Part shown: one piece after another, positions 1 through 10,742 of the stretch
Layout: every line of letters begins with the position of its first letter
Numbering within the stretch: position 1 is the first letter of the stretch
Source: Dermatophilus congolensis
GTDB lineage: Bacteria; Actinomycetota; Actinomycetes; Actinomycetales; Dermatophilaceae
Length of the DNA stretch: 64,000 bases
Assembly (NCBI RefSeq): GCF_900447215.1
Contig: NZ_UFYA01000001.1
Span: forward strand, 310,001-374,000
Direction of reading: 5' to 3'
Program-made: the position numbers and the translations under genes
Notes under the pieces: generated by a model
Database searches by the model: none
Seen by the model: only the letters and a program-made list of their open reading frames with translations
Told to the model about the DNA's origin: nothing

Positions 1-1230
1 GGAGCGACGTCGACCAAAGGTCTGACAGGCACCCCCACTGATCGCGCCACGTGGTGCACTGCGCAGAAATGCCGCACCGACTCTGACCGCAGCGCTTCCC
101 CGCACTGGTTGGATAATGACTCCCGGAACGGATTTGCGCTCCACATGCCTCTGGATCAGGGGCAAGCTGGCGGGATCAAGTTCGCTGCGCCGACACCTCT
201 TCAACGAGGTGACTCTTTTGAAGCGCGCATCGTGGTTCGCGGGCCGAAGGCTGCCCGTATGAAGGCAACCCTTCTCGATGCCCAAGGCAAAGAGCTGCAC
301 ACGGCCCCCGTGAACTTGTCCCGTCTAGGTGGGAAAGAACCAACGGATCAGGGATCACACGTGCGTGACCTTGCCCAACTGTGGCGGGTTGATCTGCCTG
401 ATGGAGTTCAGGGGAAAACTCTAGGTGGTATCCGTTTCACTGCTTCTTCTGCAAGCGATATTGCTGTTCTCGACATGTCTATTGCTCGAGGGCAAGGGGG
501 AATGACGGCCACGCCTCCTCCGGCGATTATTGAGGCCCCAACGAAAGTTGTCCGTGTTAACGAGGGAAACAAGCGTCATCAAATTAATGTGACTTTGCCG
601 ATTCAGGGGCGCGTGACTGCTCCGGCTCAGGTCGGAATTGTTACGGATGCCGCGGGTAAGGATGGAGATAAAGATCTTTCTAACGTCAGCTGGGTGCAGG
701 TCAAGCCTGGACAGCAGTCAGTGAATCTTCCCTTCACTGTGGAGGGGAATACTGTTGACGATGAGACGGTGCGTAAACAGATCGGTATTGAAACGCGCGG
801 GCCGATTGTGGTGCGTAACCCCATTGGTCTTGTCGAGGTTGTTGATGACGATCCCGACCCCACTTTCTCTGTCACTCCCGAGCAAGCCACAGCGAAGGCT
901 GGTGGCGTGCTTGAGTGGAAGATCAAGATGAATGGCTCGACGAACCGTTCATCTGGGTTGGTTGTTCAGCCTGAGCCGGCTGGAGCCAAGGAGATTTTGT
1001 CTAAAGAGCTCAATGAGGCGACGCGCAAAGCCTTCGGGATCGAAAAAGCTACGGGGGATGTCTTCTCCAAGAATGCGCAGTCGATCGATGTGAAGTTCGA
1101 CAAGAAAACTCAGACGGCAACGGTGCGTGTCGCGGCTGCTCCTGGAGTAGCCGGGCGTGAGGTGAAGCTCAAGCTTTCGTTTACCGCGTTCAATGTTCCG
1201 GACAAGATCCTTACCGGCAAGATCGGCTAA
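1..1230 (+). CDS. C-terminal part of a secreted beta-rich protein (5' end outside window)
   Basis: The reading frame is open from the first base of the window, so the true start lies upstream; 409 codons are visible. I do not recognise the whole protein. The middle part (about residues 180-285 of the visible piece) looks like a Calx-beta type repeat: a strand opening with VRVNEG, a PGQQSVNLPF strand, and a terminal EVVDDDPDP motif typical of the end of such modules. The segment before it, with two cysteines in ATWCTAQKC, reads as another beta-sandwich. The C-terminus (FSVTPEQATAKAGG onward) starts a further beta domain. Such arrays occur in secreted enzymes and adhesins; the catalytic part, if any, is outside the window. 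A perfect hairpin follows the stop codon. Confidence 0.6.
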   Translation, partial: GATSTKGLTGTPTDRATWCTAQKCRTDSDRSASPHWLDNDSRNGFALHMPLDQGQAGGIKFAAPTPLQRGDSFEARIVVRGPKAARMKATLLDAQGKELHTAPVNLSRLGGKEPTDQGSHVRDLAQLWRVDLPDGVQGKTLGGIRFTASSASDIAVLDMSIARGQGGMTATPPPAIIEAPTKVVRVNEGNKRHQINVTLPIQGRVTAPAQVGIVTDAAGKDGDKDLSNVSWVQVKPGQQSVNLPFTVEGNTVDDETVRKQIGIETRGPIVVRNPIGLVEVVDDDPDPTFSVTPEQATAKAGGVLEWKIKMNGSTNRSSGLVVQPEPAGAKEILSKELNEATRKAFGIEKATGDVFSKNAQSIDVKFDKKTQTATVRVAAAPGVAGREVKLKLSFTAFNVPDKILTGKIG

Positions 1231-1240
1231 ACGCCACGTG

Positions 1241-1293
1241 AGAACGGTAGTGGCCCCGGACCAGTATCGCTGGCCCCGGGCCACTACCGTTCT
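1241..1293. terminator. Perfect 16-bp stem hairpin between a CDS and tRNA-Arg
   Basis: Bases 1241-1256 (AGAACGGTAGTGGCCC) pair perfectly with 1278-1293, leaving a 21-base loop. It lies 10 bases after the stop codon of the upstream gene and just beyond the 3' end of the convergent tRNA gene, so it may act on both. There is no T tract, so it is a probable rather than certain terminator. Confidence 0.55.
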
Positions 1294-1297
1294 ATGG

Positions 1298-1369
1298 CGC
1301 CCCCTGTAGGATTCGAACCTACGCACCCGCCTCCGGAGGGCGGTGCTCTATCCCCTGAGCTAAGGGGGC
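1298..1369 (-). tRNA. tRNA-Arg (anticodon CCG)
   Basis: Read on the minus strand, the sequence folds as a standard cloverleaf: acceptor GCCCCCT pairing with AGGGGGC, D-stem GCTC/GAGC, anticodon stem CCGCC/GGCGG with loop CTCCGGA (anticodon CCG), and T-arm GTAGG-TTCGAAT-CCTAC. The discriminator base is G and CCA is not encoded. It decodes CGG arginine codons. It lies directly upstream of, and divergent from, an ArgS-like protein gene. Confidence 0.95.
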
Positions 1370-1440
1370 TTGGGACGTAGGTCAGGTTATCAGCTCAACG
1401 GGCAGCACTGAAATAGAAGCTCACACAGGGGGCATTCCGC

Positions 1441-2433
1441 GTGATGGTTGGGCAGTTATCAGTCGTGGAGTTGGCTCGAAAAATTTCTTCCTGCGTGGAA
1501 AATGACCTGATTGCACGGCTCGGTGGATCACGAGTGTTGCTCCGGAAAGTTGCGCTGCGTCCAGTTGATGGCCTCCGTACGTGGCGTACTCCGTTGCCGC
1601 AGTTACTCGCAGCTGGTGGCGACCCTTCAAGGTGGCAGTCTGCTCTTGCTGATCAGGTGGTGCAGATTCCGGGGGTTGCTGCCGCGCGACCTGCAGGTAG
1701 GGGGCTTGATGTTGAGTTGGAGCTAATAGGGCAGCAGGACCACGCTGCCCTATTGCCTACTCAGGATGGTGGGTTGCGATTGTGGCTAGGTAGTGGGTCG
1801 TGTCTTCAGATAGAAGCTGCTCAGAGGGGCGGGGTTCGCGAAGAGGTGTTTGTTGCTGCCCTCAGTGGCTGTGCTTCTGCAGTGGGGGACTGTGTGGAGC
1901 GTGTGGTTACTCCTGCCCAAGGAGTACGAGTCAGGTATGAAGAAAAAACGCACCAGGTCCGTTGTGCTCTAGTGCAGATTGACGGCCAGTTGTTGCGGGA
2001 AGAAGACGTCGATGCGCTGGGCAGTGCGGTGGTGGCGTGGGCGTTGTTGCTGGCTGCTCCTGCGCGTGCGGTGGAGCTGTATTCAACAGAGTTATTGGCG
2101 AGAAAAGCAGGCAATGCTGCATTTGTGGTTGCTCATGCTCGGCTTCGGGCTGCGCTGACTGTTCGTAGTGGTGATGAATATTGCAGGGGCGTTGTGTCTG
2201 GTGGTGATCGTCGCCGCATAGAGCAGCTGAGTGTGCTTTTGATTTCGTGGCCGTTTGTGCTGGAGCAGGCGGTGGCTACGTACTCGCCGAGGCTGGTGGC
2301 TCGTCATTTGTTGGCGGTGGGGGAGTTGGTGCAGGAGGCGAGGTGGTTGCCGGTGCCTGTTGCGCGTTCTGTACTGAGCGTTGTCGATGATGGCGTGGCT
2401 GCGTTGGGGGTGGCGTTGCCGCATCGTGTGTGA
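1441..2433 (+). CDS. nrtL: ArgS-related anticodon-binding-domain protein (NrtL-like)
   Basis: 330-residue protein resembling the two ends of arginyl-tRNA synthetase without its catalytic centre. The N-terminal ~100 residues resemble the ArgS N-terminal additional domain. The C-terminal ~110 residues resemble the DALR anticodon-binding helical bundle, with NAAFVVAHARLRAAL matching the NPVxYVQYAHARI helix of ArgS. No HIGH or KMSKS signature is present and the length is about 60 percent of a real ArgS, so aminoacylation is not expected. Position just before lysA-hom matches where actinobacteria keep argS or this paralogue. Start may be GTG 1441 or ATG 1444 behind an AGGGGGC element. Function unknown; binding of tRNA-Arg is an inference. 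Confidence 0.65.
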   Translation: MMVGQLSVVELARKISSCVENDLIARLGGSRVLLRKVALRPVDGLRTWRTPLPQLLAAGGDPSRWQSALADQVVQIPGVAAARPAGRGLDVELELIGQQDHAALLPTQDGGLRLWLGSGSCLQIEAAQRGGVREEVFVAALSGCASAVGDCVERVVTPAQGVRVRYEEKTHQVRCALVQIDGQLLREEDVDALGSAVVAWALLLAAPARAVELYSTELLARKAGNAAFVVAHARLRAALTVRSGDEYCRGVVSGGDRRRIEQLSVLLISWPFVLEQAVATYSPRLVARHLLAVGELVQEARWLPVPVARSVLSVVDDGVAALGVALPHRV

Positions 2434-2607
2434 TGGGCGTTTTGTGTGGCTTTGGTGTTGTAGGGGATCTCACGGATTAGTGATGTGTTCCTGCGGATGG
2501 ATGAAGCTGACACACTCAGAAGTGAGAGCTGTCGGTGTGGTTCCGCTTCGGTCGATGTGGTTTGCGCCGCGGGGCTCTGTCTTGTTGTCGAGCGATTCGA
2601 GGTTGAG

Positions 2608-4029
2608 ATGCGCGCGCATGAGGCTGGAGCGATGCATGCTTCAGGGTATGGGGGGCCGCCGTTGTGGCTGCCGACGCCATCGGATGTCAACGAGTTGCTG
2701 CCGCAGCTGTGGCCCAGGGGAACTGGCCGTGATGAGCGTGGCCGGTTGAGTGTTGATGGGGTGGACACGGTCACTCTTGCTGAACAGTTTGGTACGCCTG
2801 CGTATGTGATGAGCGAGAAGGATTTCCGGTATCGGGCGCGTGCGTTTAAAGAGGCGTTCGAGTCGGCCTTCGGGGTAGGACGAGCGCATGTTTATTACGC
2901 GGGTAAAGCGTTTTTGTGCACGCAAGTGGCTCGGTGGGTGATGGATGAGGGCCTAAGTCTTGATGTGTGTTCTGGTGGCGAGTTAGCGGTGGCTCAGTGG
3001 GTGGGGTTCCCTGCTGAACGGATCGGAATGCATGGCAATAACAAGTCAGTGGCGGAGATCGAGCAGGCGCTGTCGTATGGGGTGGGGCGTCTGGTGGTTG
3101 ATTCGTTTGACGAAATCGAGCGGGTGGAGCGGGTTGCGGCACGGCTGGGGGTGGTTGCGCGGGTGATGGTGCGGGTCACGGTGGGGGTGGAGGCTCATAC
3201 GCACGAGTACATCGCCACGGCGCATGAGGATCAAAAGTTTGGTTTTTCGTTGGCTCAGGGGGTGGCAGCTAAGGCGGTGGAGGCGATTCGTTCCCGGCGG
3301 CATATGTGCCTGGTGGGTTTGCATAGCCACATTGGTAGTCAGATTTTTGTTTCAGATGGGTTCCATGTAGCGGCGCGTCGGTTGTTGGGTTTGTTGGCGC
3401 AGTGCCGTGATGAGCAGGGCAGGGCGCTTCCTGAGCTTGATCTTGGCGGTGGGTTTGGGATTGCTTACACGAGTGAGCATGAGCCGATGCCGCCTTCGCG
3501 TATTGCGCAGGAGTTTGCGGTGTTGTTGCAGCGGGAGGCTGAGCAGGTTGGTGTTGAGGTTCCTGTGATTTCAGTGGAACCAGGGCGTTCGATTGTGGGG
3601 CCGAGCACATATTCGTTATATGAGGTGGGGACGTGTAAAGACGTTGCGTTGCCAGGCGGTGGGTGGCGCCGGTATGTGTCGGTTGATGGTGGCATGAGCG
3701 ATAACGTGCGGGCGGCGTTGTATGAGGCTGACTACAGTGCGACGTTGGCTTCGCGGGTTTCGCAGGCTGAGCCGGTGTTGTCGCGGGTAGTGGGAAAGCA
3801 CTGTGAGAGCGGCGATATCGTGGTGCTGGATGAGTATTTGCCAGATGATTTGGTGCCAGGCGATCTTGTTGCGGTTCCTGGCACGGGCGCGTATTGCCGT
3901 GCGTTGTCGAGCCAGTACAACCATGTTCCGCGTCCACCGGTGATTGCGGTGCGCGATGGTGTTGCGCGAGTGATTGTTCGGCGTGAGACGGTGGAGGACA
4001 TCTTGGCTTTGGATGTGGACGAAGGGTGA
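2608..4029 (+). CDS. lysA: Diaminopimelate decarboxylase
   Basis: PLP-dependent fold-type III enzyme that decarboxylates meso-diaminopimelate to L-lysine, the last step of lysine synthesis. The PLP lysine lies in VYYAGKAFL; other family landmarks are MHGNNK, HSHIGSQI, DLGGGFGIAY and EPGRSIVG. The open frame extends upstream to 2485, but residues before MRAHEAGAMHA look non-coding, and ATG 2608 has a GAGGTTGAG element in front, giving 473 residues, normal for actinobacterial LysA. hom follows after 134 bases. Third codon positions are rich in G and T, as in hom and thrB. No lysine riboswitch was recognised upstream. Confidence 0.93.
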   Translation: MRAHEAGAMHASGYGGPPLWLPTPSDVNELLPQLWPRGTGRDERGRLSVDGVDTVTLAEQFGTPAYVMSEKDFRYRARAFKEAFESAFGVGRAHVYYAGKAFLCTQVARWVMDEGLSLDVCSGGELAVAQWVGFPAERIGMHGNNKSVAEIEQALSYGVGRLVVDSFDEIERVERVAARLGVVARVMVRVTVGVEAHTHEYIATAHEDQKFGFSLAQGVAAKAVEAIRSRRHMCLVGLHSHIGSQIFVSDGFHVAARRLLGLLAQCRDEQGRALPELDLGGGFGIAYTSEHEPMPPSRIAQEFAVLLQREAEQVGVEVPVISVEPGRSIVGPSTYSLYEVGTCKDVALPGGGWRRYVSVDGGMSDNVRAALYEADYSATLASRVSQAEPVLSRVVGKHCESGDIVVLDEYLPDDLVPGDLVAVPGTGAYCRALSSQYNHVPRPPVIAVRDGVARVIVRRETVEDILALDVDEG

Positions 4030-4163
4030 TGGCACTGGTGGTGTGTTGTCGGGTTGGGGGTTGTTGCGGCGTGTGTTGATGGGGACTGGTTCGTTGGTTT
4101 GCGTTCTGGTCTGGTCGAGTGTGTTGTGTACGAGTTGATGTAGTAGAGGTGAGCAGTCCAGTG

Positions 4164-5495
4164 ATGAACGATGACTCTCGGCAGGTTCCGCTTCGTGTGG
4201 CGTTGCTTGGTTTTGGTGTGGTTGGTTCTGCAGTTGCGAAGGTGCTGACTGAGGGAGCTGAGGATTTAGCTGCGCGGGTTGGGGCGCCGTTGGAGTTAGT
4301 GGGTGTGGCGGTGCGCCGGGCTGGGGTGGATCGTTCTGCGTCGGGGTTGCCGGCGGAGTTATTTACTACTGATGCGCAGTCGTTGGTGGAGAACGCGGAT
4401 ATTGTGATCGAGGTTATTGGTGGGATTGAGCCTGCGCGCTCGTTGATCCTGCGGGCGTTTGATCACGGTGCGAGTGTAGTGACGGCAAATAAGGCGTTGC
4501 TGGCTGAGGATGGTCCGACGCTATATGCGGCTGCGGAGAAAGCTGGGGTGGATATTCACTATGAAGCTGCGGTGGCAGGTGCTATTCCGTTGCTGCGTCC
4601 TTTGCGGGAGTCTCTTGCTGGCGATTCGGTGAATCGTGTGCTCGGTATCGTCAATGGAACGACGAACTACGTGCTGGATCAGATGGATTCGACTGGTATG
4701 GGGTTCGATGAGGCGGTAGAGCGTGCTCAGCAGCTTGGTTATGCCGAGGCTGATCCAACTGCGGATGTTGAAGGGTTTGATGCTGCGGCTAAGGCAGCGA
4801 TTCTGGCGTCGTTGTCGTTCCACTCGCGGGTGGCGTTGAAGGGTGTGTCCCGGACAGGGATCACTGAGGTGACAAGCGCAGATATGCGTGCAGCGCGGGC
4901 CATGGGGTGTGTGGTCAAGCTGTTGGCAATTTGTGAGCGTACTGATGTGGGTGAGGGAGAGGGTATTTCGGTGCGGGTGCATCCGGCGATGGTGCCGGTG
5001 ACGCACCCGTTGGCTGGTGTTCGTGGGGCTTACAACGCGGTGTTTGTTGAGGCTTCGGGGGCTGGCGAGTTGATGTTCTATGGTCCTGGTGCTGGTGGTG
5101 AGCCGACGGCTTCGGCAGTGATGGGTGATGTGGTAGCCCAAGCCCGTCATCGTGTGCAGGGTGGCCGTGGGCCAGTGGAGTCGGCGTATGCGGATTTGCC
5201 GGTGTTGGATCCGGGGCAGGCTCAGACTCGGTATTACCTGTCGTTGGATGTTGAGGATCGTCCAGGCGTGTTGGCGTCGGTGGCGGGATTGTTCTCTGAG
5301 GCTGGTTTGTCAATCGAGCAGGTTCGTCAGGAGTCGATTGCTGCAGATGAGGATGGCCAGGAGTCTGGTCATGCTGAGTTGGTGATTGTGACGCATCAGG
5401 GTAGTGAAGCCTCGTTGTCGGCGACGGTGAAGGCTGTGTCGGGTTTGGGGGTTGTTTGCGGAGTTAATTCTGTGATGCGGGTTGTGGGGAGTTGA
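4164..5495 (+). CDS. hom: Homoserine dehydrogenase
   Basis: NAD(P)H-dependent reduction of aspartate semialdehyde to homoserine, the branch to threonine and methionine. The N-terminus has the Rossmann loop GFGVVG (LLGFGVVGSAVAKVL). Catalytic-domain landmarks are VTANKALLA and YEAAVAGAIPLL, and a C-terminal ACT domain (YYLSLDVEDRPGVLASVAGLF) indicates threonine feedback control as known for the family. ATG 4164 (or GTG 4161) follows AGAGGTGAG at 4145-4153 and gives 443 residues; the frame is open further upstream to 4119 but without family similarity. thrB begins 2 bases after the stop. thrC, often between hom and thrB in actinobacteria, is not here. Confidence 0.94.
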   Translation: MNDDSRQVPLRVALLGFGVVGSAVAKVLTEGAEDLAARVGAPLELVGVAVRRAGVDRSASGLPAELFTTDAQSLVENADIVIEVIGGIEPARSLILRAFDHGASVVTANKALLAEDGPTLYAAAEKAGVDIHYEAAVAGAIPLLRPLRESLAGDSVNRVLGIVNGTTNYVLDQMDSTGMGFDEAVERAQQLGYAEADPTADVEGFDAAAKAAILASLSFHSRVALKGVSRTGITEVTSADMRAARAMGCVVKLLAICERTDVGEGEGISVRVHPAMVPVTHPLAGVRGAYNAVFVEASGAGELMFYGPGAGGEPTASAVMGDVVAQARHRVQGGRGPVESAYADLPVLDPGQAQTRYYLSLDVEDRPGVLASVAGLFSEAGLSIEQVRQESIAADEDGQESGHAELVIVTHQGSEASLSATVKAVSGLGVVCGVNSVMRVVGS

Positions 5496-5497
5496 GG

Positions 5498-6541
5498 GTG
5501 AAAGGTAGCGCGGTGGTTGAGGTGTTGCCGGTGGGGACGGCGGTGCGGGTGCGGTCCTGCGCTAGTTCGGCCAACTTGGGGCCCGGGTTCGATTCAGTGG
5601 GTTTGGCCTTGGGGGTGTGGGATACGTATGTAGCTGGCGTGGTAGAGACCCCTGGGCTAACCGTCGTGATCGACGGTGATGATCAGGGTGTTCCTCGTGA
5701 TGAGAGGCACCTTGTTTATGCGTCGATGCGTACTGCTTTTGAGCAGGCTGGGGTCGTGGTTCCTGCTGGTTTGGTGTTGAGGTGTGCTTCAACGGTGCCG
5801 CAGGGGCGGGGGATGGGGTCTTCGGCAGCAGCTATTACGGCGGGTGTGGCGTTGGCTTTCGGGCTGGTTGCCGTGGCTGAGCAGAATCAGGGTGATGCGC
5901 TGGGTCAAGGTGAGGTGCAGATCGACCTTGATGCAGTTAGTGATCTTGCTTCTCGTTTGGAGAGGCATCCTGATAATGCTTCTGCCAGTGTTTTTGGTGG
6001 TGCCACGGTGTCGTGGGTGCTGGATGAGGCGGGCGAGCAGGTAGAGCCAGTTCCACGTTTTGCCTCTGCGGTGGTTCCGTTGCATCCGAATATTGAGCCG
6101 TTGGTGGTTGTGCCTACGGCTCAATTGCCGACGTCGATTGCGCGATCGGTTTTGCCGGCTTCGGTGCCGCATGGTGAGGCTGCCCGTAATTCGGGTACGG
6201 CTGCGTTGTTGACGTTGGCGTTGTCGCAACGTCCTGATTTGTTGTTGCCTGCTACGAGGGAGTGGCTGCATCAGGAGCAGCGGCGTGGCTCGCTGGGGGC
6301 GTCGATGGAACTTGTTGATGAGTTGAGAGCTCGAGGGGTGGCTGCTGTGATCTCCGGTGCGGGGCCGAGTGTTCTTGTGTTGGGCTCTTCTTCGGGTGAT
6401 GCGTCGGTGGTCGAGGCTGTGGTGGCCGGTCGTAGTAGTCAGGGGTGGAAGGTTCTTCGTCCTGGTGTTCCGACGAGAGGTGTGAGGGTTGAGCGTGTTA
6501 CTCTTGAGGCGCTCTCTGGCGGAGATGTTTCGCTCGCCTGA
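5498..6541 (+). CDS. thrB: Homoserine kinase
   Basis: GHMP-family kinase phosphorylating homoserine with ATP. N-terminal motif RSCASSANLGPGFDSVGLAL and the ATP-binding motif PQGRGMGSSAAA are diagnostic; the C-terminal GHMP motif appears as VISGAGPSVLVLG. GTG 5498 lies six bases after GGGGAG and is preferred over TTG 5492, which overlaps the hom stop. Length 347 residues is normal. The tight spacing says hom and thrB are cotranscribed and translationally coupled. thrC must be elsewhere in the genome. Confidence 0.93.
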   Translation: MKGSAVVEVLPVGTAVRVRSCASSANLGPGFDSVGLALGVWDTYVAGVVETPGLTVVIDGDDQGVPRDERHLVYASMRTAFEQAGVVVPAGLVLRCASTVPQGRGMGSSAAAITAGVALAFGLVAVAEQNQGDALGQGEVQIDLDAVSDLASRLERHPDNASASVFGGATVSWVLDEAGEQVEPVPRFASAVVPLHPNIEPLVVVPTAQLPTSIARSVLPASVPHGEAARNSGTAALLTLALSQRPDLLLPATREWLHQEQRRGSLGASMELVDELRARGVAAVISGAGPSVLVLGSSSGDASVVEAVVAGRSSQGWKVLRPGVPTRGVRVERVTLEALSGGDVSLA

Positions 6542-6871
6542 TCAGACCCTGTTCTGACCCTTATCTGACGGGGCCTGCGGATCATTAAGGAGACGGGTCA
6601 TTTCAGCGGCCTAGATCTTGTTGTTCGATCCGTTCACTTTCGTGCGATGTGCCCCCGATGCGGCGACGATCCGCTTTACCGGTATCCGCTTTCCGATGCC
6701 GTGTCCGCTGAGAGTTTCACGTATTCGAAACGGCGCCAGGAACGCGCCTGTATTCACATTCGGTGAATCAGCCCCGTTCCCTGCCGCCGTCCACATGCTG
6801 CCGTATCCTTCGGCCGCCGTGGCAAAAACCTCGGAATGAAGCGAGTTGCTCGCCGAGGGGAAGGAACGTTT
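6542..6871 (+). other. 330-base region between thrB and rho (probable rho leader)
   Basis: No convincing gene was seen. A short open frame at 6618-6839 has no recognisable similarity. Just after thrB there is a small repeat of TCAGA/TCTGA elements that could form a weak hairpin. The rest is probably the promoter and 5' leader of rho, which in many bacteria is autoregulated; no specific attenuator could be identified. Confidence 0.4.
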
Positions 6872-8779
<1,908 letters not shown>

Positions 8780-8826
8780 CCTGGCTGCCGGAGGTAGTCA
8801 GAGTGAGTAACTTTGAAGATTGACGT

Positions 8827-8876
8827 GCGAGGGTGTCTGCTCCTGCGGTGATGGCCGCACAGGCAGATGCCCTCGC
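8827..8876 (+). terminator. Nested hairpin downstream of rho
   Basis: Outer arms 8827-8840 (GCGAGGGTGTCTGC) and 8863-8876 (GCAGATGCCCTCGC) pair with one or two wobble/mismatch positions. An inner stem TGCGG/CCGCA sits at 8844-8859. It is followed by TCCTTGT. It lies about 50 bases after the rho stop codon and before a gene with its own start region. Confidence 0.6.
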
Positions 8877-9012
8877 TCCTTGTATCTACGCAATCGCGTG
8901 TTGTATTGACACTGAATGTTGGAGTAGCGGACGGTTGGCCCCCAGGGGCTGCGAGCGCTAAAGGCATTGCTAGGCTGCAAATCCAGGGCTGAGCGCGTCG
9001 AAGGGAGCTGGC

Positions 9013-10371
9013 ATGACAGGACCGAAGAGTTCCCTTTCCGTGCGAACCAGGATGATTCTTTTCACGACGCTGTTGATTGCGTTGCTTGTGTTGATCGGGA
9101 GCTCATCAGCGTGGATCAGCACTCATGCTGCCTCAATGGTGCAGAAGCAGGCGGAAGTGATTGCGCCGGCCAGAGCCGCCAATGTTCGGGTATTGGATGA
9201 TTTGCGTTCGGCTGAGCGGTCTTTCTCGGCTGCCGTGACTGCTAGTCAAGGCGCTGAAATCGGTGATGTTTCTTCGTCTGCTGACTTGCTGGCGCCATGG
9301 AACCGGTTCTCTCAGAGGTATACAACTGATATTGATGCGGTGCAGCGTCTGGCGTGGCTATGGCCATTGAATGACACATCCAGGGTGGGAAATCTTTCGG
9401 AACAGATTGCCCAGATGCGGGCTTCGACGGCTGCCTGGGTAGAGGCCAGCCGATTGCTGACGAAAGCAGCTGAAGAAGAGACACCCCCGCAGGCAGACAT
9501 GGTGAGGGCGCGGGCGTTGTACGGAGTCGCCATGCAAGACAATGCGGCGGTTCAAGCCACTTTGGATGCGGCGGCGATCTCGTGGCGCTCGCAAGTGGTG
9601 GACATGCTTGGTGATGGTGCCCGGATTGTTTTGACTGCTACGGTGCTTGCCGCGTTGTTGGCGATTTTTACGGCGTGGCGGACGGTGCGTAGTTTGACTG
9701 GCCCGTTGCTTGGGCTGCGGGAAACGTTGCGCAGGCAGGTGGAGGGGGAGCGCACGGCGTGGGCCAATGTGGAGGCAGGAACGCCGGAGATTCGAGCGGT
9801 AGCGGCGGATTTGAATCATTTGAATCGGGAACATCTGCGGCTGGTGGATCAGCAGGCGCAGTCGTTGGCGCTGCTGCAGGCTGGCAACGATGCCGTGATG
9901 TTGGTTTCTCGTGAGACGAGCATGGTTCGTGCAGCGCAGGTTGCTACCAATGCCATTGGCACTACTTTGGCAGTTGATGCAGTTCGGTTGGCTGGATGGA
10001 CCGATGAGGGGCCATATGCCGCAGTGTGGTCGCGGACGGCAACTGCTCGTTTACAGGTTCCAGAAATGTGGTGGTACCGGATTTCGGCGCATACGCCACC
10101 GACGATAGAGACGCCGTATGCGGTGCGTGTATGGGATGGCGGGGCTCGTAGCGAGCTTGACTCTTTGGATACGTGGATTGCTGAGGATCCCGTGGTGGTG
10201 CGTTCTAAGTCGGCGTTGTTCTTGCCAATACTTGTTGATGGTGATGTTGCTGGTGTGATTTCGGTCAGCTCTTGGGCTGATGAGCGCTCGTGGGATGCCT
10301 CGGAGATCGCTTATATAGAGCGGGTGATGCGTGAAATGGCTCGCAAGGGCGTGGCTTTGGCTCGCGCATGA
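9013..10371 (+). CDS. Membrane protein with extracytoplasmic sensor region, HAMP linker and GAF domain; no output domain
   Basis: Topology: N-terminal membrane helix (about 13-35), an extracytoplasmic helical region (about 40-200, rich in Ala), a second helix (about 203-222), a HAMP-like linker with SLTGPLLGLRETLRRQVEG (about 223-280) and a C-terminal GAF-like domain (about 285-445, ending with a helix EIAYIERVMREMARKG). This is the front half of a sensor kinase or cyclase, but no HisKA/HATPase, GGDEF or other output domain follows; translation stops normally after the GAF domain. Neighbours are rho upstream and rpmE downstream, which are usually adjacent. It may signal through a separate partner. 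The ligand cannot be predicted. ATG 9013 is preceded by AAGGGAGCTGGC. Confidence 0.7.
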   Translation: MTGPKSSLSVRTRMILFTTLLIALLVLIGSSSAWISTHAASMVQKQAEVIAPARAANVRVLDDLRSAERSFSAAVTASQGAEIGDVSSSADLLAPWNRFSQRYTTDIDAVQRLAWLWPLNDTSRVGNLSEQIAQMRASTAAWVEASRLLTKAAEEETPPQADMVRARALYGVAMQDNAAVQATLDAAAISWRSQVVDMLGDGARIVLTATVLAALLAIFTAWRTVRSLTGPLLGLRETLRRQVEGERTAWANVEAGTPEIRAVAADLNHLNREHLRLVDQQAQSLALLQAGNDAVMLVSRETSMVRAAQVATNAIGTTLAVDAVRLAGWTDEGPYAAVWSRTATARLQVPEMWWYRISAHTPPTIETPYAVRVWDGGARSELDSLDTWIAEDPVVVRSKSALFLPILVDGDVAGVISVSSWADERSWDASEIAYIERVMREMARKGVALARA

Positions 10372-10420
10372 TGAGGTGGTTTCTCACATAGCGGGAGCTC
10401 AGGCATAATTGACTTTGTCT

Positions 10421-10450
10421 GCCGGTTCACGCAACGCGCCGGTTCACGCA
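10421..10450 (+). repeat. Tandem 13-bp repeat upstream of rpmE
   Basis: GCCGGTTCACGCA occurs at 10421-10433 and again at 10438-10450, 66-95 bases before the rpmE start. A CATAAT element at 10404-10409 upstream could be a -10 box, which would place the repeats in the 5' leader. A regulatory role is possible but unsupported. Confidence 0.35.
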
Positions 10451-10515
10451 CATGGCGTCCACCTCATCATTCGGATGATTTCGTGCGACCCGGCAGCCTC
10501 TACCAAGGAGAAACC

Positions 10516-10731
10516 ATGCAGAAAAATATTCACCCTGAGTACCACGAGACAACGGTTACTTGCACGTGCGGTAACCAGTTCACCACCCGCAGCGCTGCGA
10601 AGAGTGCCGCTATCAGCGCCGACGTTTGTGCGCAGTGCCACCCGTTCTACACGGGCAAGCAGAAGATCCTAGACACTGGTGGCCGTGTTGCTCGTTTTGA
10701 GGCCCGCTACGGTAAGCGCAAGGCCAACTAA
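10516..10731 (+). CDS. rpmE: 50S ribosomal protein L31, zinc-binding (C+) type
   Basis: 71-residue ribosomal protein. Sequence [19 protein letters not shown] with a CxC pair and, later, [12 protein letters not shown] gives the four cysteines of the zinc-containing form; the end [15 protein letters not shown] is typical. ATG 10516 sits behind AAGGAGAAACC; the frame is open to 10483 but without similarity. A strong terminator follows directly, so rpmE is probably expressed as a short transcript separate from prfA. Confidence 0.96.
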   Translation: MQKNIHPEYHETTVTCTCGNQFTTRSAAKSAAISADVCAQCHPFYTGKQKILDTGGRVARFEARYGKRKAN

Positions 10732-10742
10732 CGGTCGTGATT

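Noticed and set aside
2434-2607. Lysine riboswitch before lysA
   Set aside because: Only about 174 bases separate the genes and no L-box-like conserved elements could be recognised.
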